Below are positions 1 to 11,724 of a stretch of 64,000 nucleotides of DNA, in pieces (the first letter of the stretch is position 1; every line of letters starts with the position of its first letter). This DNA comes from Serilophus lunatus (Eukaryota > Chordata > Aves > Passeriformes > Eurylaimidae). The DNA lies in the NCBI GenBank assembly GCA_013399895.1, contig VXBA01000665.1, positions 682,001-746,000 on the forward strand, given 5' to 3'. A program made the translations under genes and the position numbers. The notes beneath the pieces are model-generated. The model saw only the letters and a list, made by a program, of their open reading frames with translations. It did no database searches and had not been told where the DNA came from.

Positions 1-3000
1 AACTTACTTTGTTCTATAAATTGAAAATAAATTGAAATTCTAAAGTGGTGTTAAGACTATAGTAATAAATCAGTCTTGCCTTGTGGTAGTGAAGAATAAA
101 GAACAAATTTGGGCATTAAAAACTCCTTAGGTAATACCAAAGCAGTCAAACTTTTATTCTTGAAATCTTTGGTACTTTACTTATCTCCCATTTACCTTGA
201 ACTCATTTTCAACTTATTCTAATTCATTTGCAACAGACAACGAACTCCATTTGACTATTTTAATTTAAGATTTCTGGACAAAAGTTGATGTGGAACTTCA
301 GTATCCCTAGTGCTCTTATTATTTCTTTTTCCTTCAGGTATTTGAGAAAGATGAGTGCTAAATTATCCTGTTGAATGTAGCAGAAAGAAATGAGAAGTAA
401 ATGAATGACAGTTGACTTTGCACTCAGCATACCTGCTTTTCATTTTCAAAACTTTTTATCTGTTTTTGATTAAAGCCACCCAGCCAAACCTGTTTGCTGG
501 ATTGATGCTGTCCAAAATTGAAGTCAGCTTGAGAAGAATAAGAGGCATGAAATTCCTTGGAAAGGAATACACCATGCTAAGGCAGTCATTCAAGCACATA
601 AAGTACTTTTCTTTAAGCCTTAATGAGCAAAATTAGAACCTATCTCAAATTTTTCCTGAGTCAGGTTTTTCCTTCTTTAGCTGTTCTTGACTAAACTGCA
701 TTAAACAATTGCATTGCTTGTCTGCCATACAGCTGCAATTTTAGGAGGCACTTATGTTCCATGACGCATAAATAGCACAACTGTGACTTCCTGTTTCATG
801 TGAAGTTGTCAGTGTCTCCCCATTCCCTAGCTATCAACAGTAAGAAAAGACTGAAGAACACAAAAATTTTTGGCAGAGTGAGAAGGGTAAAATTAAGTGT
901 AGTATTCTTGTGAGTTCACTTCTCTGGAACAAATCAATATTTGTTATACTTTTACTTGAAGTGGGAATTGAAAAATATAAAAACACAAAACAATAATTTA
1001 AATGGAAAATATTATGATATTTTGAAAAATATGGTGTTAATTTCAATTTTTCAGCTGCCTTTGCTTTTTAATAATACTTTCAATTTTGGTCTTCTGTATT
1101 TAATTTTTTATCCTATACTGCTCTCAGTGTACTTGATTGTATTTAGGGTGGATCTAAGTTGTAAAAATTACGAGAACCAGAATTTATATAAAATACTTAG
1201 GAAATGAGGTAGAACCAAAACAGTATGAGAAGCAGATATACGAAAGTCTATATTTTAGAGTTGGTCAGGTATTCTACCTCTCTGAAAAACAGAACAAAGT
1301 GTAGGATCAGGGGAAAAATTCATTCTCCATCTAAAATACCCTGAGGGTTGCAAGCCAGATAACTTTCCTTGACTACTTGAGGGGATCACAGTGATACAAT
1401 TAGCTGCTAACCACAGGATCAGAGTTTTTCTGAATCCAAACAAATCCAAGGCTGTGGCAGATGTGAGAAGCATGTTTTGTTGCAAGTGAAAGTTATGTCA
1501 GAAGAACAGCTCTAGAAGCTGCAGTTTTGAGTGGACAAGAGTAGTGCATTGCAATTTGTTTTAGGAGCAAGGAAGGAATGGCTTACAGCAGTCTGAACTA
1601 CAGCTGGAAGAAGAGGCCTTGACCTTGCAAAGCAAGCAGAGGAAGAAAAAGGTTTACTCATCTTCAGGTATCTGTAGACCCCCATATGTCTGACTGCACC
1701 TCAGTCATGTAAATCTATTTAAACTAAACACAGAAGTAGCTCCTAATTTTAAATTGGAGGCAACTTTGTGGTTTCTTCCTAATGTTTCCTGCAGGCAAAA
1801 ATATTACTTACAAATGATATGAATGGGAAGCAGAAACTTAGACCTCGCTCAAGGTTTGAGTGGTTAACTAGGCACAGGTGTTTTGTTTTAAATTAGCAGA
1901 AAGCAGATCTACTGGTAAACTGGTAGCAGTTCATTCTAAAACCTTTGTAGTGGATTTGCAGCCATAGTTTAGTCAAAAGTGGTAGTGTCACTGCAGTTCT
2001 CAGGATGCAGCAAGGATTCCCTGAGGCATATGGTAAGTTATTCTAAAGGTCTGAAAATTCCTGACAATTCTTCTTTTCCCCATACAAAATTAAAGATTGT
2101 GTCAATGCTAAGAAAAGGTCTGTGAGCAAAGTCCTAATTACCTAAGATATCTGGGTACCCTGGTTTTCTATGAGTTGAACATTCAGATTTTGCACTAGAG
2201 TCAGTCTTGAAAGTCCCTGTTTTGAAGTTGGGCAGAATCAGCTCATCAAACCTAGAGATTTAGTTGGAGTGAAGCTGGAAAGGGACTGCTAAAGAACTAC
2301 TAAATAATTTCTGTCCTCAAACTTTTCATATGCACAATTTCTGATGAGTTTGAGTGAAGAATCAATCTTCAACTTCTTTTAGGGCAAGTGTAAAGATTTG
2401 AGTTGGGAGAGAAAGTGTATAGTCCTGAGTCTGGGTGTACTGGAAAAAGGCTGAGGAGGATCAGGTATAAAAAAGAGTGCATGAACAGGATTTAATACAA
2501 TAATAATAATAATAATGTACAAAGTGGCTTTTTCAACTTTGAGGTTCCCTGTTTTCCAGTTGGTAAAATAATCTTTCGACTTGTGTAATATGTAAGTGGC
2601 AGAGCCTTGAATATTTTTCACTAGGAGCCTAAGTTAATGCATAGATATTTATGCATTAGTTAAATTGTATTCTTTTGTGTAGTATGCAGCATTCAAACAT
2701 TTGGAATATGAATATTTAACATTATTTTAATCAGTAAATTGATTTTGAATTGTTTGAGAGCTGATGCAGACTATGTTGGTTATAACTTGATATGGCCTTG
2801 GAAACACAGACAGCATTGGGAAGGGCAGTTCTGTTATTTGTTAAATTGGCTTAAGCATTTCCTTCTCTTGATCTATTCAGTCATTTCTGCCCAGATTTAA
2901 TTCCCTTACTCGTGCTTATATGACTACTTCTAGGCCTGTTTGTTGAAACAGATTGCCAAATATCTTTTTGGATAAATGTGGTTCTCAGTCTAGCCCCTTA

Positions 3001-5639
3001 AAATGTTGTGGTGGTCACAAGAATTAAAGTTGGCACAGACTTGCTTGGAAGAATTTTGCTGCTTAGAAATAAGGTCTTAAAATTCTGGATTTAGGCAATA
3101 TATCATCCTTCTTCTTGGCTTTCTTGTTCACAGTTCTTTGTGCCTACCCTCAGCTGCATCACTGCTGCTGCCAGAACAGCTGGTTTGGGGTCGTGTGATG
3201 AATTAGACTTTTTAGCGTCTTATAGCAAAAAAATCTAGGCACCAATCCATGCAATTAGCACTAGCTCTAGCAATGATTACACCACTAAAACCAAACCACG
3301 AATTTTTAGCTGATGTCTCTGCTGCTCCTGTACCTGCCAGAAAATGTTTTCTTAAAAACCTCACCTCCCTGATATAAAAATGTATTTATGACCTTAGTTT
3401 ATAAGTGGTATTCTCTAGAGCTCCAGGAAATATTTTTATTTTTGCCTTTGTACCTAGATACTATTAACAAATTGGAATTTACATCACAGAGGAAAACTGT
3501 TAAAACACTCTGAATCATAACTAATGAAAGGTATTCCTGTTTTCAACCAGCAAGCAATAAAGTTTTTTACTTTGCAAAGCCACATGTTGAACCAAAGGAG
3601 CAACGAAATAAGTTGCAATAGAGACCTTGCTGGTTTTGTCAATTTTAACAGGCCTACGCTCCTCATGAACAAATTCAACATCAGTTGAGTATATTTTCAG
3701 TACATTACACTCAATTTTGTTGAACCTAATGGTAAGATCATTAGGCAAAAAAACACCTAAGGAAAAATCTAGATGTTGATGCAAAGAAATAATACATCTG
3801 CTTACAAGGTTGTGTTCTTTAATGTTCTGTTTCATTTTGTGGAAAAGATGAATTTTTATGTGGAAGTAAAGGCTTTCTTATTAAACCATGTACATTTAAT
3901 TTTATGAAACACCAAGAGAGTCTCCCTCCCCACCTTAGTGCATGTGCACCTGGTTTCTTTTGCAATCAGCATTTCAGATCAAAAAACTGAAAAATAGGAG
4001 AGGCATTACAGATATTTTTATAACTTCTAGATATTTAGGGTATTCACATTGATATCAGAGGAGTGGTACAGCAATAAGCTAAATATCTAAATACTACCAA
4101 CAATACCTATTCTGTACTATACAGCTATGATTAATGATTTTTCTGTTGTAATTAGAGCTAACAAGTGTGTGATCACCTCACTTCAGATGTAATCTACAAG
4201 TCAGCAAGCGCATGAATTATGCTTTGAATAGATACTGACCATTCTTTCTCTATTTATAAAGATACCACATGAAGAAGGCTGCAAATCTTAATATAAGTTA
4301 AAATTTAACTTTAGATATAAATAAGCGGTGTTACAATATACAGCTGATTAGTTTAACATCAAACATGTCCTACTGAACTTTATGTAAGGTCACAGCCAGC
4401 CCACTGAAGACCTGCCAGTTTAAGACAACGTTTGCCATTGTTTTTCCTTTTTGTGGGACTCTAAAGGTTTCCCAGCAGTGATTCTGACTCTCAGAAATTT
4501 CACAAAGGTCAAATAATGGCTATATTTCACTTCCCATGAATCCCTTAGCAGTACTACACAGACCCAGGGCCTATCTAAGACCAGTCACAGAGAGAATGGT
4601 TTTCCAGAGTTCAGAAGTCTGTGCTGTTTCTCCATTTAAAAGTAACCACTGTCTTGCCGGTAGGTTGAATCAACAAAAATTCTTGTTCCTCTTCCAACTT
4701 GCCTGTTTTTGGTAGAAACAGGCCAGGGTAACTGCCTAGTCTCATCAGTTATCTTGCTTCATAGTGAGAAAATATGTAACAGGTGAAATATGGGACCTTT
4801 TCCTGTCTCTGATCTTGTTGCAGTGTAGCTTGTTTTGATGACTTTCCAGGGTTATTTGATTGGCATAATCAATTGGGCTCTGTTGGATTTTTTTCCTCTT
4901 TCCCTGAGGGGATCACGTACTAAGTTGTGGTACAGATAGGAACACAAGTAAAGTCTAATGGGGTATGGAGCAAATTGCTTGTAGATGGATTTATTTTTGG
5001 ATGTAACAAGACACATTTCTGACACTGCCAGTCATTGTGCAAGATATTTTTTTATCAGTCAAAGCTGCAGCTGTCATCTTTTGGTAAGACAAAATTCTTC
5101 AGCCCTCTCTGTCATCAGTCCCCACTATACCTTATATCAGAAATTCAAACAGCAAGGAGCTTTCTTTTGTGTTTCTGAACACTTTTTCTAGTGAATCTGT
5201 CTTGAAAACCCGCAGAACGTGATTAGCTTTTCTGTCTTTGTGGTTCATGATCTCTTTGCTGCTGGTTGTGGGTGTATCTCACCCGAGTTTTTTCAGCTAC
5301 TTTAGCCATCTGTGATTGTAAGCGTTTTGTGCAGGCATCCTTGCACAAATTAGTATGATTTCTCCAGTTTGGCCATTACAAGCCAGAGTCTCTGTTGTGA
5401 CTTAGAGTCAGTTTCTCTGTGAAATGAATACAAAGAAAAGATAAGGGAGACAGATGATGTCCACTTTTTCTATGATACTTAAAAAAAAAAAATCTCCCAC
5501 CATAATTATAATCTGAGATATATTGCATAAGGAATTGGTGGCTCCACTTTCAAACTGTACATTTGTCTTTTGGTCTAGAGTGTACATCTTCTGCTAATAT
5601 CTTTTACTCTGGAGTTTGTCCAGATTTTTCTTCCTTATA

Positions 5640-5642
<3 letters not shown>
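1..5642. other. Unique AT-rich DNA, no gene recognised
   Basis: No repeat family, RNA gene or convincing coding frame is seen here. The open frames are short (up to 104 codons, at 3521-3835 on the minus strand) and match no family I know. Good-looking isolated splice acceptors occur at about 337 and 1794 on the plus strand. The second is followed by 33 open codons but has no good donor. The only clear low-complexity feature is the AAT run near 2500. Most likely intron or intergenic sequence. Confidence 0.6.
2498..2516. repeat. Short (AAT)n microsatellite
   Basis: About six uninterrupted AAT units. It is too short to be more than a simple repeat, and nothing around it suggests function. Confidence 0.85.
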
Positions 5643-5679
<37 letters not shown>

Positions 5680-5686
5680 NTTTTTT
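5643..5686. repeat. Long poly-T tract with one ambiguous base
   Basis: A run of 37 T, one N at 5680, then six more T. This is the longest homopolymer in the window, and the N suggests the run was hard to sequence, so its true length is uncertain. On the minus strand it would read as poly-A, but no retrogene is recognisable in the flank at 5690-5900, and no AATAAA lies just upstream of it on that strand. Confidence 0.9.
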
Positions 5687-5908
5687 CCTATTTTGATTAA
5701 TCTCTTCATCTGGAAACTCTCCTAACATTACTCCTGGGCATCTTTTTAACTTTTTGTATTTCAAGTGCAGCTCAGAGCATTTTAGAAGTTGTAAATGTGT
5801 TGAAAAGCTGGGAAATAAAGTGATTTTCAGGAAGAAAGGTTTGTTTTTTTTTTTTTCAGGCATCCTTTCCCCTAGGATCCCAGTCTGCTTCCATAACACT
5901 CAAGCCTA

Positions 5909-6043
5909 CCAGACTTCAAGAAGTGTTTGGATGATACTCTCAGGCACATGGTGTGACTTGGGGATGGTCCTGTGCAGGCCTAAGAGCTGGACTCAGTGAT
6001 CCTTGTGGGTCCTTTCCAGCTCAGATATTGTGTCACTCTGTGA
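5909..6043 (+). mobile_element. CR1 LINE, 3' tail fragment
   Basis: This is the last ~135 bp of a CR1 non-LTR retrotransposon in plus orientation. It reads from 'ttcaagaagtgtttgg' through a degenerate 'ggactcagtgatccttgtgg' and 'tcctttccagctcag' to a decayed terminal octamer ending 'cactctgtga'. Only the last few codons of ORF2 and the 3' UTR remain, as is usual for 5'-truncated CR1 copies. The 'ccttgtgggtcc' variant of the tail differs from the tails of the other copies here, so it belongs to a different subfamily. No promoter or coding capacity is left. Confidence 0.85.
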
Positions 6044-9000
6044 TTAGTATTACTGCAGTTTGCCCAGCTTCTGTGTTCTGGCCACTTGGGAGGAGGTTAC
6101 TGTCGACAGCATGTTACAAAGTAAAGGTGACTTAGAGGTTGGAGCTAGTCATCTGTTTGAGGATCATATGCATAGCTCTCGCCTAGTCATAGGATATGGA
6201 ATGTATAACTGATACAGGACAAGGCCTACGAGAAAACTGTAGAATTTTCAGCATTGCCCTGTGACCACAAGTTATTGTAATAGAGCTATGTTGGTGAGAC
6301 TTATCTATATTAGCAAGAACTTAGACCAGAATAAGGAGCATTTGCAGTCTGTTTTGAAAGTTATCCTTTTTGTATGAAATGGGAGAATGAGATTTTAGAA
6401 TTCGGGATTGTTCTCTGCCCTGTGGACTTCATTCATGTGCAGATGTGCTATGCCCCAGAGCCATTTCAGGCTTGGCTGGGTAATTACATTCTACTTGTCC
6501 AAATGTTTTTTTTCTCCTGCTTATGAAAACATCCCTTTTTTCCTTTTTGATTTGCAGTACGTTGTTCTTTAAAGTAGATATATCGCTTCTGTGTAAATTT
6601 AAATCACTCCATAGCTAATGTCAATATTTATTTGGTTTATGTCCTCCTGCCACACCCTGCAGTTTTTGAAATGTGATCTTGACCAATGCGAATCGGTTCC
6701 TCTTCGAGCACGGTTCCTTTAGTCCTTGGTCACTAGGTGTCACTACTGATCTAGGAGAGAAGCAGAGCTTTGTTCCTTTTTCTGTTTTAAATTAGTACAA
6801 AGCACAAATAGTTCGTGTGTAAGAACTTTGTATTGTCTATTAAAACTCATACCTACGGATTCCATAGCAGGGTCGGTAAGGAGTCATCGTGTCCCCCAAA
6901 TTCAGCAAGAATTCTTCTATGCAATCCACTTAGTAATTTTTTTTTCCCCACCCAGTATGTTAGCTGTTTTGAAATCAGAATTATTTTAACTGCTTTTCAA
7001 AGCCAGGACCATAGCTGTAACAGGGAAAATATATTTCTTTTTCTGAAAGGAGTACAGCAAACTAGTTGTAATAGATTAAGAAGTCAAACTATAGATGCAA
7101 AAATGATTGTCAAAGTACACTTCCTGCTTGGAATTTATCTGGGGCTTCTAGATTCCTGTTCATGTGTTAGAATCAGGACTTAGAAGGATTAATTAGCCTG
7201 CACACAATATATGGTGATCTCAAGCAAGGCTGGATAAATCAGGCTCCAAACCTGATTAAGTATTGAATGGTCTGGCCTTTTACTATTGTATGTAGGAGAA
7301 CTAAATTTGAATCTGGACATAAATCTTGTTCGCTTGTTCCTTGATCGCTCTTGGTAAATGTGAGGCACCATTTTGGAATGTATGCTGCTATTCTAAGAAG
7401 ATGAACTTTGGCCTTTTAGTGAAGGAAAACCTGTTTCCTTTGCTGCAGTGCTGTAAAAACATCTCCTACTCATGTCTATTCTTTGCTCTTGGGATTCAAC
7501 AAAGCTTAGGAAAACTATTTTAATGGAGACTGATTTCTAACCCCTGCTGAAAAACTCAAGAAAAAAGTCTAATGATGATATTCACATCTCTTCTAATCAT
7601 TTAATGGCCACTGGCAGCAAAGTGCCATACATGAAAGGGAAGGAAAGCCAAGGAAGGGTATGTTAAGAGACCCCTTCATGGAAGAAACTAATTGTATGTT
7701 TGGGTGATCTCCTTTTTTGTGTTTGTTTGTTTGTTTTTGTGGAGAAAAGCTAAATTCTCTGTGCCTGAGACACCTTGTGCTGATCCTACGTTAGGTTACT
7801 GTGTAAGATGTCAGTGGTTTCATTTTTCTCTACCTGGGAGTGGCAAGTTTTCAAATAGGCAAGTGATTGTTTAGCCCTGCCTGTTGCAGATGCTTTTGAA
7901 TACGAAGGTATTTTCAAGGCACAGAGAAAAAGGCTCCATCATGATCAGCTTATCATGTTGTACCTGCAGGATATGGCTTTAGTGCTTTGGGGGTTTTGTT
8001 TTGGTTATTCAAGAAAATTATCTCCAAGCAGCAGGATTCAAAAGATTTTTTTGTGTAAATCCTTACCATAAATCATCACTTCCTTTGCCCTGCTACTTCA
8101 TCAGCTACCTCAGAGATGATGATTGCCAACAGACTTGCCAATAAAGCACTTTCTGGGTAAAGGTTTTACTGGGTTGTCACTGAGTAAATCTGTGGGTGCC
8201 TGATAGATACCTTTGCTTGTGCATGGAGTTCTTGTTGATTGATTTTAGAGGTCATCCCCCAACTTCCCTATTGTGACATGAAAGCTAGAAAGAACAATTT
8301 AACACTACTCTTAAAATGCAGTGTTTCTTTCTAGAATCACAGGTTCATGTCCTCAGAAGCTGACTCAGCCGTTTTTCTGGGAGAGGCACATAAACTTAGA
8401 ATCAAGGAAATATGTGTGTTATTCTTCTGAAAGTAACCATAAAAACAGAAATCTTGTGTACATACTAAGCAAACTAATAGTTTTCTGTCCTTCTCTGTCA
8501 AGGTAGCTCCTCTTTCTTCCTTTTTGTCATCTTCTAATAATGACCATTATTTACAAGTTTAGCTTCTTCATTGTGGGTGGTGTTTCTTCAAGAAGTCTCA
8601 GGCAGTATCACAACCTCCAAGGTAAAATCTCTTCCTGTATACTAAAATATGCAAACAACAAGAAAGGGAGAAGTCAGACTGTTCTGACAGAAAAGGGAGG
8701 AAGACAGAAGTATGCAAGAACAATCCTACAATGATTGTGAACGACAATCTATAGTTCTTCAGTTGGATCACACACCAATAGCTCCCAATTTATGTTCTTT
8801 TAAAGGTATATTTGCTTCTCTTCTTCCTCCTCTAGCTTTCCCATATCCTATGTACATAGAAAACTCTGAACTGATTTTCCAAAGAACCAAGAAAATGTTT
8901 CCTGTAAATCTGCGACAGCACTAGTACTGTTGTCCATGCATTTAATAAGTGCAGAATTACAGTAATGTTCCTGTAACATGTGAGCAAATATAGTAAGTAT

Positions 9001-10940
9001 TTCCACAATGTCTATAGCTGGGATTTTGTGTTACTCACTGCTTTAACCAGTTTAAATAGAGCAAGGCAAGCCTGAACCTAAAACTCCAAATCTGATTTGC
9101 TAAACAAGTTCTGTCCTGACTCTTTGTGTATATCCTAAATCTTTCTCCAGCTGTTAGTCAAAACAAATGCATAATTAAGGGGAACTACTCCTTATTACTG
9201 CTTATTTCCTGATAAAGACACTAAATTAAATTAAAAGGAATTTCCCCAAAAGTCCCCCATTCAAAACTGCACTGACAAGCTATCAGGTTTGTTTATTTAT
9301 TGTTTTGGTTTTTTTTTTTTTTTCAAAATAGAACAGCAACAAAACAAAAATAAAAATCTACTTTTGGGCTTTTAGATTTGGGCAGTTTAATTGTTGGTCT
9401 GTTTCCCTGATAAGGTGAGACTAGTCCCATGTCACTAGGGGAATGGTATCCTGCTGTGTTTTTCCATCCTCATTTACAATGATTATGTTATCAGGCTAGC
9501 CAGGCAAAAGGGTGGAGCAACTATAATTTCAAAGCAGGATTAGGTTGAAATAACGAGGTCACCAAGTTGTGGTTGTCATGGCAACGTCACATCTAAGAAT
9601 ATGGGATGCTTCTAGGAGATGAGGCAAGCCTGGAGTCTCTCTGCTTTTGCACAAAATCCCAGACTATTTTTGTAGAATTGCTTAACTGCTTTTAAACAGC
9701 TTTTTTTCAAGTGTCTTTTACTACAACAATGAATCCAAATCGTACTTCTTTTTTATGGACAGTGTCTTAAGGATGTGTTTATCTCTGATCTGCTATTGAT
9801 CCTGTTTTCCTGTCATCTTCTAAGTATGTATTTTGGCTCTCTTTAGAAGGTCTTTTGTTTTAAATACATTACAAAAGCTTTACGTATTTCAACCACTGCT
9901 CAGGTGTTCTGATTCTCCTTGAGACTTTACAGTTTTTTTAGAGCACAGAGTTCTCTCTCAGGTCATATACTGCCCTGGGACCTCTTCCATATCCACAAAT
10001 AAGAATCTGTGTTTTGCTGTTAACTCTTTAATTTCTGTTCTAGTGATAGTTTGAATCCATTTTTAAGTAACATTTTATGTTTCTTAAATAGGTGTTAACT
10101 TTTTTTTTCACATAGTGCCTGAAAATTATTATTTTAAAACTCATTATTTGTCATTGTTTCAAGTTTTGAGTGGCTGTAGAGCCTTATTTCACCCTGTCAC
10201 TGCTCATCACAGGCTTTCAAGGAAACTTTATGGTACAAACTTCTGACAACCCCAGTAGGAAGCAGCTGTGTGGTTATGTTTGGTTTTATTTTGTTATGTA
10301 AAATTTCACCAAAAAGATTTTCTTTCACAGTTCTGACAACTGTTTTAATAATGTACAACATTATGATATAAATTGTGCAACACACATTTTTATTGAAATC
10401 AGTTTGATTTTTGTGCTTTTCCTATCATCTACTGCTCTCAGGATAATGTAGTGTTTAAGTGTGCCAGGCTAAGGGATTTGTGGAATAAAGGATTAAATTA
10501 CAAACAATATAAAAGACTTTTTTTTATGGAGACAAATTCCTTTTGTCTCTAGGAGTCTGAGCTCCACACTCTCTACAGACTCTGTGCTGCACAAGTCTCC
10601 CTGATGGTCTAAGTTTCATCCTGTTATTTATGCATCAGCCTAGTAATGGGTCTAGCGACCACTACCTTTTCTTAGATGTTGGTTGAAAGAAGCAGGTAGA
10701 CATTCAGACAAACACTTAGACATAGAGAGTCATCACACAAGACTTGTTGCTATGCAGCTATATGAAACTGTAGAATGAGACTAGGATAAGAAACAGATTG
10801 AAAAAATCTGGATATTTATAATGCTGAGAAAAAGTTATCAAGCCTGCCATATATATGTTTTTTTTGACAGGGATTTTGGTTAAAAAAATAAGAAGAAAGT
10901 TGACAGAAAATACTATATTCAGCATCTTGTTTCAGAAGGA
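6044..10940. other. Unique AT-rich DNA, no gene recognised
   Basis: No repeat family or coding exon is recognised. It holds a short (GTTT)n run at about 7721-7738 and a 15-T run at 9309-9323. Open frames are at most 122 codons (6815-7183, plus) and have no recognisable domain. Confidence 0.6.
9309..9323. repeat. Poly-T tract (15)
   Basis: A homopolymer T run in otherwise unique sequence, followed closely by A-rich sequence containing CAAAA-type units. Confidence 0.8.
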
Positions 10941-11724
10941 TGTCAACAGGCTGTAGAGATGGGCAGACCAGAACTGTCTGAAATTCAACAAGGACAAATG
11001 CAGAGTACTGCACTGGGGGCAGAATAACCTCATGCACCTGTACAGGCTGGGGTTGACCTGCTAGAAAGCAGCTCTGTGGAGAAGGACCTGAGGGTCCTGC
11101 TGGACAGCAAGTTGTCCATGAACCAGCAGTGTGACCTTGTGGTCGGTGGTACCCCGAAGTGCATTAGGAACATCATCCTGCCCCTCTCCCCAGCTCTGGT
11201 GAGACACATCTGGAGTGCTGTGTCTGGTTTTGGGCTCCTCATTACAAGTGAGACATGGAGCTCCTGGAGCAGGTCCAGTGGAGGACAACAAAGATGAATA
11301 AGGAGCTGGATCATCTCTCTAATGAGGAAAGGAGGGTGGGAGCTGGGCCTGTTCAGCCTCTAGAAGAAGTGACTGAGGGGGAACCTCATCAATGTTTGTA
11401 AGTATCTGAAGAAAAGCTGTCAAAAAGATGGAGCCAGGCTCTTGTTGATGCTGCTAAGCAATAGGACAAGAGGCAACAGACAGAAACTGATGCACAGAAA
11501 GTTCCAGAAGTGCCATCTGACTATGGGGAAGAATTTTACTGTGTGGGTGACTGCTCACTGGAACAGATTGTCCTGAGAGGTTGTGGAGTCTCCCTCACTG
11601 GAGATGTTGAAGTAACATCTAGACAAAATCCTGTGCAGTGTGCTCTAGGGAGCGTGGGCAGGGAAGTTAGACCAGACAGCCTGTTGTGGTCTCTTCCAAC
11701 CTTACCCATTCTACGATTCTGTGA
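10941..11724 (+). mobile_element. CR1 LINE, 5'-truncated copy with ORF2 C-terminus and 3' tail
   Basis: A plus-strand CR1 fragment of about 780 bp. It covers the end of the reverse transcriptase (RT) region and the C-terminal part of ORF2, then the 3' UTR. Recognisable blocks are 'gagaaggacctgagggtcctgctggac' (about 11077-11105), 'ctggtgagacacatctggag', 'ctcatcaatgtttgtaagtatctgaag', and the C-terminal block reading AHWNRL then EVVESPSLE (about 11545-11610). The 3' end is 'cattctacgattctgtga', the CR1 terminal octamer. A stretch is missing near 11143, where 'gtgaccttgtggtc' jumps to a later part of the element. Stops and frameshifts break the frame, so it is a dead copy. The short frames at 11030-11314 (minus) are its antisense shadows. 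Confidence 0.95.

Noticed and set aside
3521..3835. 104-codon minus-strand frame
   Set aside because: The peptide matches no family I know, and an overlapping frame of similar quality exists; treated as chance.
5844..5860. Strong acceptor-like T13-CAG before a plus-strand frame
   Set aside because: The following sequence runs straight into a CR1 3' tail with no donor or homology.
5594..5899. Lysine-rich minus-strand frame
   Set aside because: The lysine run is only the poly-T tract read in reverse.
5643..5900. Poly-T as the tail of a minus-strand processed pseudogene
   Set aside because: No AATAAA just before the tail on that strand, no recognisable gene body, and no target-site duplication.
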